Shown here in pieces: positions 1 to 8,001 of a stretch of 64,000 bases of DNA. The position numbers were made by a program, and so were the translations under genes. A model generated the notes under the pieces. The model was given only the letters and a program-made list of their open reading frames with translations, was not told the DNA's origin and searched no databases. This DNA comes from Thermosynechococcus vestitus BP-1. Lineage in GTDB: Bacteria > Cyanobacteriota > Cyanobacteriia > Thermosynechococcales > Thermosynechococcaceae. Each line of letters begins with the position of its first letter. Position 1 is the first letter of the stretch. Location of the stretch: contig NC_004113.1 in the NCBI RefSeq assembly GCF_000011345.1, positions 1,116,001-1,180,000 of the forward strand. Reading direction: 5' to 3'.

Positions 1-206
1 CCTAAGCGACCTGCTGAGTTCCACACCCGCACGGTAATCCCCGATCGCTGGGAGGCCTTCACCTGTTTGGGTTCTCCCTGCTGCACTTGCACACTCACTT
101 CATCCACATGGGAGCCACCCAGGTCAAACTTCTCAATACCAAGGCGGCGGGCGATCGTAGCGACTCGCTGGTGAAGGGTGGATGCAGGGATCAAGGTTAC
201 CGTCAT
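1..206 (-). CDS. TldD/PmbA-family protein, N-terminal fragment (runs off left edge)
   Basis: Reading leftwards from the ATG at 206, an open frame of 68 codons runs off the window edge without a stop. Its later part reads QGEPKQVKASQRSG followed by ITVRVWN, the N-terminal signature of TldD/PmbA-type metalloprotease subunits, which act on small unfolded or modified peptides. The start is well placed: no in-frame ATG lies further upstream within the AT-richer gap before the next gene. Only about 15% of a normal 430-450 residue protein is present, so the metal site cannot be checked and TldD versus PmbA cannot be decided, although the short N-terminus fits PmbA better. Confidence 0.75.
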   Translation of the reverse strand, partial: MTVTLIPASTLHQRVATIARRLGIEKFDLGGSHVDEVSVQVQQGEPKQVKASQRSGITVRVWNSAGRL

Positions 207-342
207 GGCGCTCGGCTTCATTAACAAATCTTAAAACTATTCTACCCCGATCCTCGTCACCGCTGGCGATCGCGCCAATGGGCAAAAAATTGCCATTTCT
301 CGCTAAGATTTTTGGAGCAAGGTCAATCACGAGAAAAAAGCC

Positions 343-672
343 ATGGTGCAACCATCCTTGGGGCTTGATGGTGACGGTGAATGGTTGGGGGGAAAATCAC
401 CCCAGTGGTCTGAGCGCCGTGCCCGCCTTGAAGAACTCATTGTGACACTGCGAATTGCCGATGAATTGGCGGCTGGTAAATACTTGATTACCAGTGGCGA
501 ATTGGCAGAATTGATGGATGTCCACGCCAGTGCCGTCACTAGTCGCGGTGAAGAATGGGTATGGCGCAACTGGCAGATCTCGCGGGTACGCCGTGAGAGT
601 AACCAAATTCTCTGGCAATTGGAACGCATTGATGTGGCCAAAGAGCAGTCCTCAGAATTACCCCCGACGTAG
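343..672 (+). CDS. Small conserved cyanobacterial-type protein, possible winged helix
   Basis: 109 residues, acidic, with no membrane segment or signal peptide. A segment from about residue 25 to 95 (ARLEELIVTLRIADELAAGK, then a helix-turn-helix-like stretch ITSGELAELMDVHASAVTSR and VWRNWQISRVRRE) looks like a small wHTH fold, but I recognise no named family. The gene lies 14 bp before the RNase D gene on the same strand, so the two are probably cotranscribed. The ATG at 343 is preceded by an A-rich tract rather than a clear Shine-Dalgarno. A DNA- or RNA-binding role is inference only. Confidence 0.6.
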   Translation: MVQPSLGLDGDGEWLGGKSPQWSERRARLEELIVTLRIADELAAGKYLITSGELAELMDVHASAVTSRGEEWVWRNWQISRVRRESNQILWQLERIDVAKEQSSELPPT

Positions 673-686
673 TTTGTGAGCGAATC

Positions 687-1322
687 ATGGATCTAGACTT
701 TCCCCTTGAGTGCTTTGACTACGATTTGAGTCCCACCGCCTTGGCGCACTTTCTCAATGCCGATCAGTTGGCTGTGGATACGGAAACCATGGGCTTGAAT
801 ATCCCCCGCGATCGCCTGTGCTTAGTGCAGGTGTGTGACCCCGAGGGGCAAGTGGCAGTGGTCAAGATTGGCCGGGGACAAAAAGAAGCACCCCATCTTC
901 AGCAACTCCTAGAGCACCCCCGCATTACCAAAATCTTCCACTATGCTCGCTTTGATCTGGCCACATTGCGCTACCACTTGGGTATCCGTGTTCATCCTGT
1001 CTTCTGCACCAAAATTGCCAGCAAGATTGCTCGTACCTATTCACCCCGCCATGGCCTTAAGGATTTGGTTTTGGATTTGCTGGGGGTGGAAATTGATAAA
1101 TCGGCCCAAAGCTCTGACTGGGGTAATGCCACGGCACTGCGGGAAGATCAATTGCGTTATGCCGCCAATGATGTGCGCTATCTCATTCCCCTGCGGCAGC
1201 AACTAACGGCAATGTTAAAACGGGAAGAACGCTTTGAGTTAGTGCAAACGGCCCTAAGTTGCCTGCCTGCGATTGTTGATCTGGACTTGGCAGGTTACAC
1301 CCAAGTCTTTGAACACGGCTAG
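687..1322 (+). CDS. rnd: Ribonuclease D-like 3'-5' exonuclease
   Basis: 211 residues forming a single DEDDy exonuclease domain. Visible motifs are Exo I VDTETMGLN (residues about 30-38, the D and E ligands), Exo II HYARFDLATL (about 85-95) and Exo III YAANDVRYLIPL (about 158-170, Tyr plus Asp). The HRDC domains of E. coli RNase D are absent, as is usual in cyanobacterial short forms. The family trims tRNA and other structured RNA 3' ends. It follows the 109-aa gene by 14 bp. Its last 69 bp overlap the convergent nuclease gene on the other strand. Confidence 0.9.
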   Translation: MDLDFPLECFDYDLSPTALAHFLNADQLAVDTETMGLNIPRDRLCLVQVCDPEGQVAVVKIGRGQKEAPHLQQLLEHPRITKIFHYARFDLATLRYHLGIRVHPVFCTKIASKIARTYSPRHGLKDLVLDLLGVEIDKSAQSSDWGNATALREDQLRYAANDVRYLIPLRQQLTAMLKREERFELVQTALSCLPAIVDLDLAGYTQVFEHG

Positions 1323-2048
1323 GAACGGATCAAGCATTGAAACAGAGCTGGGCTGGCAGCGCTCCCAAAAGGGGCAGCCATCGCAGTATTGCGCCCTCTC
1401 CGCTTCGGGCACCTGCGGTAAGTCTTGCCCCTGTTCATAGGCTCGCAGCCATTGGCGCAGTTGATTAAGACACTGCCCCAGCACCTGGTGGGTTTCCTGA
1501 TGCATTGCCTGACTGTAGGAAAAGGTATAGGAACTTGGCCCCTTTTCCCCTCGGGGAAACCAGTAGGTCATGGAAATCTGGCTGGGGGAGTAGGGACTAG
1601 TGGCAGCTAAAAGATAACAGTAAAGGCGAGTCTGCCAATGGTGGATGAGGGTTTCTGGGGCAGGTGGGTGGGCATGGGTTTTCCAGTCGAGGATTTGTGC
1701 TTGCCCTTGGCCAAAAATCACGTAGTCATAAATGCCCACAAGGGTAAACTCCTGCCAGCCCAGACTGCGCGCATGTTCTGCTTCCCCTTGGCCGTCAATC
1801 ATGGGTGGTGGGGTTGCTTGAAAGGCGGCAAACCATGATTTTAATTCGGGCTGAACCTCAAGAATAGGGCTGACATCGAGTCCTTGAAAATGTTGTTGCA
1901 GCAAGCGGTGGAAGTCGCGACCGCGCTTTTGGGCTGCCGTTTGGGTCAACTGTCTAGCCTCTGGCAGCATCAAGCTCTCAAGATAGCGGTACTGATATCG
2001 CCGTGGGCAGGTTTGCAGGGTGTGCAGATGGGCTTGGGAAAGTTCCAT
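1254..2048 (-). CDS. RecB-like PD-(D/E)XK nuclease with Fe-S-type cysteines
   Basis: 264 residues. An N-terminal CPRRYQYRYLE (about residues 14-24) and a C-terminal CDGCPFWERC (about 221-230) give one plus three cysteines, the arrangement that holds a [4Fe-4S] cluster in AddB- and Cas4-type nucleases. The active-site core is QILDWKTH (about 115-122), the D-x-K part of PD-(D/E)XK. No helicase domain is present, so this is a stand-alone nuclease module of the kind annotated as PDDEXK_1. It shares a 69-bp tail-to-tail overlap with rnd. A role in recombination or repair is inferred from the family. Confidence 0.8.
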   Translation of the reverse strand: MELSQAHLHTLQTCPRRYQYRYLESLMLPEARQLTQTAAQKRGRDFHRLLQQHFQGLDVSPILEVQPELKSWFAAFQATPPPMIDGQGEAEHARSLGWQEFTLVGIYDYVIFGQGQAQILDWKTHAHPPAPETLIHHWQTRLYCYLLAATSPYSPSQISMTYWFPRGEKGPSSYTFSYSQAMHQETHQVLGQCLNQLRQWLRAYEQGQDLPQVPEAERAQYCDGCPFWERCQPSSVSMLDPFLAVFKDLGVTCQVQINNRRQAT

Positions 2049-2051
2049 GGC

Positions 2052-4121
2052 CTAGATCCAACCCAATAGTGTCATGATGCCGTAGAGGATCCACAGTGTG
2101 GCAGTGGCGATCGCCCAATAGGGGGCTGCCCACAATCGTTTTTGTCCTTGGTCTGGGGAGTGCCACTCTTGGACTTCCACAAAGGGCACAGTACCCCGGC
2201 GAAACCAACCGCGAATCAGGAGCGATCGCCCCCACAAAGTTTTGAGATAGGCTGGCTCAAGGATTGGCCAAATCGGCCCCCAACTCCCATAGCAGCGCAG
2301 CGGAAACCAGCCATGATCCGTCTCCAGCCACAGGTGCTGTCCGAGGCCATTGCGCAAGCCCTTCGCTGCCCACAACCTCCCCTTCAGCTCCACGGTGGTA
2401 CTGTCGAGGGGCAGGGCCGAGGGAGAGTGGAGGAGTTGAGCAAGGGTGTAGGTTTGCCCTTGCCGCAGGGGGTAGTAGGCATTGAACCGCAGAAATAAAC
2501 CTAAACCGATACCAATGGCAATGAAGCCGCGGGCCAGCGTCAACCCATCGGCTAACCACCAAAAGGGCAATGCGACCGGCCCCAGCCGCAGGGCAAATTG
2601 GCCAATACCTGTGAGTAGGAGGGCAACAAAAAGGCCGGCGATCGCTCCCCAGAAGGGAGCGAGTTGTTGCCAAGCCCGTGGACAGCGAGGAGAGGAGACA
2701 GAGGGCAGGGAAAGCAGCGGCTCCAGTCGCCATTGCCGCGCATAGGTCATCAGGGCTTGCAGGCGCAGTCCCAGGGGACGATGGGAGGAGGTCAAGCGAA
2801 ACCAATACCGCAGAGGATGGGCGGTATCCCACCGGATCAGCGCCGGCCAATCGAGGGGTTGATCTCCCCACAGGGCAGCTTGGGTGGGGTTGAGAGGCAG
2901 AAGCAGGCGCAGGGATTCTAGGGGAGCACCGATCTCTCCTTGGGCACGCAGGGTCCTTGCTGTGACTTCCATGAGGCGCAACCAAGCCATCACAAGGGTA
3001 TTGGGATTCCCCACTAAGGCGGCGGCTTGGCGATCGCTATAGGACTGCCGCAGTTGATTGCTCCAGAAGCAGAGCAGTTCTAGCCCCCGAAACAGGAGAT
3101 AACTCCCCTGACTCAGGAGGGCACACAGGCCATAAACCGTTCCCCGAAGGAGTCCTTGTTGCCACCGGCAGCGGTAGGGAGGTGCATAGCGATCCCCCCA
3201 ACGGCTACACCAACAGTAAACGTCATAGGGCAGTTGCAACAGCAGGACAAGAGGCGTGACTAGCGTATTTAGCCCCAGCCGCAGTTGGGCAATTTCAGTG
3301 GCCATTAGAGCCAGCAGTTCCTCCCCAGAGAGCGATCGCAATAGACCTTCGCTGACAATAATTCGCCGCTGCCAACGTCCATAGCTAAAAATCACAGGTG
3401 CTGCCGTCATCAGACAGCCGATTTGGGGACGGGGTTGCCACCCTGACCACGGCAAACGCTCCAAGAGCCTCACCGTTTCGGGACTATACTCCTCAAGTTC
3501 TCCAAGACGAACAGGACGCAGACCATAACGGGTACGCAATCGCCACGACCACAGCCAACTGCCCCCACTGAGCAGCCCCAGCCCCAAGCAACCCACCAAA
3601 AACCATGCCATCACCCCTTCCCAGCTCCGCAGGAGAGCTAGTTGATCATTGCCATAGCTGAGGATAGCCGCAATCACCCCCTGGAGCAGCCCTTGGAGCA
3701 GCCAAGCAATGAGGAGCAGGGTTGCCCCCTGGCTCAGCCAGAGATAGATGCGAGGCACTCGTCGCAGTTCCACAGGTGGATTAGCACTTCTTGCCATAAC
3801 AAATACAAGATGGGGGGAAGTCGGTTCCTCATCCATGTAGCGTTCTAGCTCTGGTAGGTGTTTTTGTGCCCAAGTCCGAATCGGTACCACGGGCGATCGC
3901 GCCAAGAGTTGACACAGTTCAATGGCCTCCTGCCATTGATGGGTGTAGGCATAGGCTTTAATCAGGTGCAGGTGAGCCTTTAGACCCTCGCGGCGTTGAC
4001 CGTGGCTGGCAATGACTGCTTTGAAGGCGGCGATCGCCAGTTGATAATCGCCGCGATTAAAGGCAGCCAAACCCGCAACATAGCGAGGATCTAGTCGAAA
4101 ATCAGATTCTGGGTTGGGCAT
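2052..4121 (-). CDS. TPR-containing membrane protein of the M48 peptidase family, catalytic motif lost
   Basis: 689 residues. The N-terminus (about 10-110) has TPR-like helices (YVAGLAAFNRGDYQLAIAAF), then two membrane segments (about 125-185), an M48-like domain and further C-terminal membrane segments. M48 proteases need HExxH plus a downstream Glu. Here the aligned segment reads LMATEIAQL (about residue 275), so both His are replaced, and the SRxxEYxAD region reads LRQSYSDRQAA. The protein therefore looks like a non-catalytic M48 paralogue (see findings). Its stop lies 3 bp from the start of the nuclease gene, so the two probably form an operon. Confidence 0.7.
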   Translation of the reverse strand: MPNPESDFRLDPRYVAGLAAFNRGDYQLAIAAFKAVIASHGQRREGLKAHLHLIKAYAYTHQWQEAIELCQLLARSPVVPIRTWAQKHLPELERYMDEEPTSPHLVFVMARSANPPVELRRVPRIYLWLSQGATLLLIAWLLQGLLQGVIAAILSYGNDQLALLRSWEGVMAWFLVGCLGLGLLSGGSWLWSWRLRTRYGLRPVRLGELEEYSPETVRLLERLPWSGWQPRPQIGCLMTAAPVIFSYGRWQRRIIVSEGLLRSLSGEELLALMATEIAQLRLGLNTLVTPLVLLLQLPYDVYCWCSRWGDRYAPPYRCRWQQGLLRGTVYGLCALLSQGSYLLFRGLELLCFWSNQLRQSYSDRQAAALVGNPNTLVMAWLRLMEVTARTLRAQGEIGAPLESLRLLLPLNPTQAALWGDQPLDWPALIRWDTAHPLRYWFRLTSSHRPLGLRLQALMTYARQWRLEPLLSLPSVSSPRCPRAWQQLAPFWGAIAGLFVALLLTGIGQFALRLGPVALPFWWLADGLTLARGFIAIGIGLGLFLRFNAYYPLRQGQTYTLAQLLHSPSALPLDSTTVELKGRLWAAKGLRNGLGQHLWLETDHGWFPLRCYGSWGPIWPILEPAYLKTLWGRSLLIRGWFRRGTVPFVEVQEWHSPDQGQKRLWAAPYWAIATATLWILYGIMTLLGWI

Positions 4122-4139
4122 ACCTAAGTATTCCCCAGC

Positions 4140-4520
4140 TCACCGTTGCTGGTTACCACCGAGGGCGTGGGCTTTCAAATCCTCTAGGGAGACATACTCA
4201 AGGGCACTGGCATGGGTGGCCTCTAGAATCACAGGGGGAGCAACGCCTGCTTCAAGGGCTTCACGCCAACGGGAGGCACACAGACACCAGCGATCGCCCG
4301 GTTTCAACCCCGGAAATTGATAGGCGGGCACAGGGGTCGAAAGATCATTGCCCCGCGAACGGGTAAACGTGAGAAATTCTGCCGTCATTTGCGCACAGAC
4401 CACATGGGCACCGACATCCCCTGCCCCGGTCCGACAAAAGCCATCCCGATAGAATCCTGTGAGCGGATTTTGACAGCAGCACTCTAAGGGTGTTCCCAAC
4501 ACATTCATTGTCGTCATCAT
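4140..4520 (-). CDS. DUF2237 family protein
   Basis: About 126 residues, with strong resemblance to DUF2237: NVLGTPLECC, TGFYRDGFC, VVCAQMTAEFL, SRGNDLSTP, FPGLKPGDRWCLCASRW and LEATHASALEYVSLEDL. Several cysteines are conserved (ECCC, FC, VVC, WCLC), but no biochemical role is established for the family. Upstream in-frame ATGs exist at 4616 and 4556. The family N-terminus begins at NVLG, and a GGGGA lies about 5 nt before the ATG at 4520, so I prefer this start. The gene lies between the M48-like gene and the divergent clpS. Confidence 0.8.
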   Translation of the reverse strand: MMTTMNVLGTPLECCCQNPLTGFYRDGFCRTGAGDVGAHVVCAQMTAEFLTFTRSRGNDLSTPVPAYQFPGLKPGDRWCLCASRWREALEAGVAPPVILEATHASALEYVSLEDLKAHALGGNQQR

Positions 4521-4659
4521 CAATGTCCCCAAGTCCTTAACTCTCAGTTTAGCCATAGCATAGAAATTTCCTAGAAATTTCTTGAATGTCCTGATTGCAC
4601 CCAATTGCTTTTCCATCCGCTACACTAGGAGGCAGTACTCCTACTCCCCTGTTTGATCT

Positions 4660-4944
4660 ATGCCTAGTGTTGTTCCTCAAGAACGGCAACAGGTTACTCG
4701 CAAACACTACCCCAACTACAAAGTCATTGTCCTTAACGATGACTTCAATACCTTTCAGCACGTGGCTGCCTGTTTGATGAAATACATTCCCAACATGACT
4801 AGCGATCGCGCTTGGGAATTAACGAATCAAGTCCATTACGAAGGCCAAGCCATTGTTTGGGTAGGTCCCCAAGAACAGGCAGAACTGTACCATGAGCAGC
4901 TTTTGCGCGCGGGTCTGACAATGGCGCCCCTCGAACCCGAATGA
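4660..4944 (+). CDS. clpS: ATP-dependent Clp protease adaptor ClpS
   Basis: 94 residues. The core shows VIVLNDDFNTFQHVAACLM, with the Asn/Asp residues of the N-degron pocket, followed by WELTNQVHYEGQAIVW and a C-terminal EQLLRAGLTMAPLEPE, all typical of ClpS. The family docks on the N-domain of ClpA/ClpC and delivers N-end-rule substrates. The gene is monocistronic-looking, with a 109-bp gap to the next gene. A small inverted repeat (AGGAG/CTCCT) lies in its leader around 4627-4642. Confidence 0.92.
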   Translation: MPSVVPQERQQVTRKHYPNYKVIVLNDDFNTFQHVAACLMKYIPNMTSDRAWELTNQVHYEGQAIVWVGPQEQAELYHEQLLRAGLTMAPLEPE

Positions 4945-5053
4945 GGATAGTCATTTGTCAAGCCTGTTATCACGGCTATTAAAAACTCTGAATCCTGTTA
5001 CCTTTCTTCATATGTCACGATAAAAGGTAGTTTCAAAGATTGAGGAACTGCCT

Positions 5054-6769
5054 ATGGCCGTCACTATCACCAAACGTCCACCCCGCTTAACGCTTCAGGT
5101 GCTGGACATTGCCCCCGAGACGACGGCAATTCGTTGCCTAGATTGGGATCGCGATCGCTTTGATATTGAGTTTGCCCTTGAAAACGGCACCACCTATAAC
5201 TCGTTTCTAATCAAGGGTGAACGCATTGCCCTTGTGGACACTTCCCATGCCAAATTTGGCGATCGCTACCTCGAGCAACTCTGGCAACTCGTGAACCCCA
5301 GTGACTTGGACTATCTTATCGTCAGCCACACCGAACCCGATCACAGTGGCCTCGTCAAGGACGTATTAGTCAAAGCCCCCCATGTAACCGTGGTGGCCTC
5401 GAAGGTGGCATTGCAGTTTCTTGGGGATTTGATCCATCAGCCCTTTACTCAGCAGCAGGTGAAAAATGGCGATCGCCTTGATTTAGGGAAGGGGCATGTT
5501 CTTGAGTTTGTCATGGCACCGAATCTCCACTGGCCAGACACCATCCTCACATTTGATCACGGCACCCAGACGCTCTTTACCTGTGATGTCTTTGGTGCTC
5601 ACTTCTGCAACGATGATCCCTTTGACAGCGAGCCAGAACTGCTGGCGCCGGACTTCAAATTCTACTACGACTGTCTCATGGGGCCCAATGCCCGCTCTGT
5701 TCTCTCCGCCTTCAAGCGCCTAGAATCCCTGCCGCCGGTGCAGCTTGTTGCCACCGGTCACGGTCCGCTGTTGCGCCATCATTTGGATCAATGGCTTGAG
5801 TCCTACCGCAATTGGAGCCAAGAGCAGGCTAAGGCCGCCACAACCGTGGCCATTTTCTATGCTGCCAACTATGGCTATAGCAATGCCTTGGCAGAGGCCA
5901 TTGAACGGGGTACCGCCAAAACAGGGGTGGTGGTTGAAAAAATGGATCTGCTCACGGCTGAACCTCAAGATATTCGTGAACTGACAGAGATTGCCGCTGG
6001 GATTATTATCGGCACCCCACCGACGACCGCCGTAGCTAAAACAGCTCTGAGTACAATTCGCGCTGCTGCCCATGCCAAGCAGGCCATTGGGGTCTTTGAA
6101 AGTGGCGTGGCCGATGCTGAACCTGCCTATCCGCTGCTGAACCAGTTTCGGGATGCTGGTCTTGTGCCCTCATTTCCAGTCATTCGGGTAACCGCCGCCC
6201 CCACTGATGCCCTATTTCAAGAGGCAGAAGAAGCGGGCACTGACATGGGGCAATGGCTGTTGCGCGATCGCACCGTCAAGCAGATGAAGGCCTTGGATAC
6301 CGACTTAGATAAAGCCCTTGGGCGACTCAGTGGCGGCCTGTACATTATTACGGCGCAAAAGGGGGCCATTAATAGTGCCATGTTGGCCTCTTGGGTAGCA
6401 CAGGCCAGTACCGAACCCCTTGGGGTTTCGATTGCGGTGGCTAAAGATCGGGCCATTGAGTCTTTCCTCCACGTCGGGGATACCTTTGTCCTCAATGTGC
6501 TTGAGGCGGAGAATTATCAGCCCCTGATGCGCCACTTCCTGAAGCGATTTCCGCCGGGGGCTGATCGCTTTGCCCATGTGAAAACCTATCCCGCCAGTAA
6601 TGGCAGTCCAATTTTGGCCGACGCCCTTGCCTATATGGAATGCACTGTTGTCAGTCGTCTGGATGCCCACGATCACTGGATTGTCTATAGCACCGTTGAC
6701 AGTGGCCGGGTTTCCAAGCCCGATGGCATGACCGCTGTTCACCATCGCAAAGTGGGGAACCACTACTAA
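5054..6769 (+). CDS. Flavodiiron (diflavin) protein, Flv3-like
   Basis: 571 residues with the three-domain layout of cyanobacterial A-type flavoproteins with a C-terminal flavin reductase: metallo-beta-lactamase-like (about 35-265), flavodoxin (about 275-410; AIFYAANYGYSNALAEAI) and flavin reductase-like (about 435-565). The diiron ligands appear intact: SHTEPDHSG, NLHWPDT, FTCDVFGAH and TGHGPLL. A full ligand set fits the Flv3/Flv2 side rather than Flv1, whose ligands are substituted. The family reduces O2 to water using NAD(P)H or ferredoxin and protects photosystem I. Assignment to Flv3 proper is inference. Confidence 0.88.
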   Translation: MAVTITKRPPRLTLQVLDIAPETTAIRCLDWDRDRFDIEFALENGTTYNSFLIKGERIALVDTSHAKFGDRYLEQLWQLVNPSDLDYLIVSHTEPDHSGLVKDVLVKAPHVTVVASKVALQFLGDLIHQPFTQQQVKNGDRLDLGKGHVLEFVMAPNLHWPDTILTFDHGTQTLFTCDVFGAHFCNDDPFDSEPELLAPDFKFYYDCLMGPNARSVLSAFKRLESLPPVQLVATGHGPLLRHHLDQWLESYRNWSQEQAKAATTVAIFYAANYGYSNALAEAIERGTAKTGVVVEKMDLLTAEPQDIRELTEIAAGIIIGTPPTTAVAKTALSTIRAAAHAKQAIGVFESGVADAEPAYPLLNQFRDAGLVPSFPVIRVTAAPTDALFQEAEEAGTDMGQWLLRDRTVKQMKALDTDLDKALGRLSGGLYIITAQKGAINSAMLASWVAQASTEPLGVSIAVAKDRAIESFLHVGDTFVLNVLEAENYQPLMRHFLKRFPPGADRFAHVKTYPASNGSPILADALAYMECTVVSRLDAHDHWIVYSTVDSGRVSKPDGMTAVHHRKVGNHY

Positions 6770-6807
6770 ACTAGATCAGGGGGGCGATCGCCCCCGCCCA
6801 AAGTGCG

Positions 6808-7353
6808 CTAAACTAGGTTTGCTGCGGACGTGGCGGAATTGGCAGACGCGCTAGATTTAGGTTCTAGTACCGCAAGGTGTGTGGGTTCAAGTCCCTCCGT
6901 CCGCACTTTAGAATCTGCAGGCTCCTGCAAATAATAAGCAAGTGCTTTCTTTTGTATAGTTCGAAAAATGTTGTAAAAACCATTGACACGCGAGGGAGTT
7001 AGGCTAATTTCCAGCCCTGTTCGCTGAATAAAATCAGGCCTTAACTGGAGGATTTCTGCGGGAGTCAAGCCATTTAACCCCTCAATTAACAGTCCCACTA
7101 ATCCCTTAGTGAGCTGGGAGTCGGAATCTCCCTGAAATATCACTCTCCCCTCCTGCAAACGAGCAGTTACATATACCTGAGAGACGCAGCCGGGAACTTT
7201 GTGTTCTGGCACCTTTTGCTCCTCAGGGAAAGAGGGTAGGCGCTTCGCAAATGAAAGTAGATACTCATAGCGCCGTCGCTGCTCTGGGATTTGTTGAAAA
7301 CGTTGGACAATCTGCTCAAGACGGGGAGGCAAAGGCTGGGAAAAAGATGACAT
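6808..7353 (-). CDS. sufE: SufE-like cysteine desulfurase activator with a tail encoded antisense to tRNA-Leu
   Basis: 181 residues from the ATG at 7353 (MSSFSQPLPP). Core SufE features are RRYEYLLSFAKRLP, HKVPGCVSQVYV (the sulfur-accepting Cys at about 57) and RSDSQ-type helices up to FRTIQKKALAYYLQ (about residue 145). Known SufE proteins end near here. In this gene no stop occurs, and the frame continues for about 32 codons through the complement of tRNA-Leu to a stop at 6808. SufE takes persulfide sulfur from SufS for Fe-S assembly. An in-frame ATG at 7401 is possible but lacks family support. Confidence 0.85.
   Translation of the reverse strand: MSSFSQPLPPRLEQIVQRFQQIPEQRRRYEYLLSFAKRLPSFPEEQKVPEHKVPGCVSQVYVTARLQEGRVIFQGDSDSQLTKGLVGLLIEGLNGLTPAEILQLRPDFIQRTGLEISLTPSRVNGFYNIFRTIQKKALAYYLQEPADSKVRTEGLEPTHLAVLEPKSSASANSATSAANLV
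6824..6905 (+). tRNA. tRNA-Leu (anticodon UAG)
   Basis: 82-nt gene starting at GCGGACG and ending CGTCCGC plus discriminator A; the seven acceptor pairs all match. The anticodon stem CTAGA/TCTAG (6851-6855/6863-6867) closes loop TTTAGGT, giving anticodon TAG at 6858-6860. A long variable arm fits class II tRNA-Leu, and GGGTTCAAGTCCC is the T arm. CCA is not encoded. The whole gene lies antisense inside the 3' end of the sufE reading frame. Confidence 0.97.
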
Positions 7354-7552
7354 GGGGATTGTAGCAGTGAGCTGGCGACAAAAAGTGAAAATGATTTTCA
7401 CTTCAATTATACTTTCACTGGACTAGCAAGACCCCCTGTAATCACCCATCGGCTGCCTGGGCTAACCTTAAAACCTAGAATGACAGGCCTAGATCCTGAT
7501 TCATCACCCAGAGTTGTCACTTCTACCGAGCAAGAGCTGGCTTCCCTGGGAT

Positions 7553-7581
7553 TTGCTTTGATATCCCCGCTGGGTTATGCT
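7553..7581 (+). promoter_or_regulatory. Predicted sigma-70-type promoter for metE leader
   Basis: TTGCTT (7553-7558) and TATGCT (7576-7581) are separated by exactly 17 bp. Transcription would begin near 7588-7590, immediately before the cobalamin riboswitch, which supports the call. It is predicted from sequence alone. Confidence 0.6.
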
Positions 7582-7589
7582 ATGGTTGG

Positions 7590-7728
7590 CTTAGTTGCTC
7601 GGTTCTGGTGGGGATCAGCCATCAGACGTAAGGGGGAAAGTGCAGTGTGAATCTGCCGCTGTCCCGCAGCTGTGAGGAGAGATCTCACTCTCTAAGTCAG
7701 AATGCCCGCCGAGTGGTCAACCCGATAC
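7590..7728 (+). promoter_or_regulatory. Cobalamin (B12) riboswitch upstream of metE
   Basis: The leader has the characteristic cobalamin-element core: AAGGGGGAAAGTGCAGTGTG (from 7630), AATCTGCCGCTGTCCCGCAG (7651-7670) and the closing B12-box-like TAAGTCAGAATGCCCGCC (7693-7710). Conserved core segments of the class are in the right order. It lies about 270 nt upstream of the metE start. A CATCTG/CAGATG hairpin at 7733-7751 followed by a T-run near 7764 may be part of the expression platform. Repression of B12-independent MetE when cobalamin is plentiful is the expected logic. Confidence 0.9.
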
Positions 7729-8001
7729 GTCAACATCTGCGAGGTACAGATGATGAAAGCAAACTTTTTTGATTTCTATTACTGTCGAACTTTAAGCTTT
7801 GACCCCCCGAGGCCAAATTATCTGAGCTTAACGAGCTGCTGCTAGGCAGTAGTCCTGCTGGTGTAAAGGTAGCAACTAGCTTTTTGCCATTGGCCACCGA
7901 TTTTAGTTAGCTATCTCCATTTGTTTCTAAACGGTGCTGTTTCTGAATCCGGAACCAGCGCTCTTTTCCATTGGACTGACATAATTTAGGCTAGGAAAAC
8001 G

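Noticed and set aside
2257-2985. Long open frame of 242 codons on the minus strand inside the M48-like gene
   Set aside because: It is a shadow frame of a GC-rich gene: Pro/Ser/Arg-rich, no start signal, no family resemblance. The other strand and frame hold the real protein.
4627-4642. AGGAG/CTCCT inverted repeat in the clpS leader as an operator
   Set aside because: Too short and with no known regulator consensus; it could arise by chance around an RBS-like sequence.
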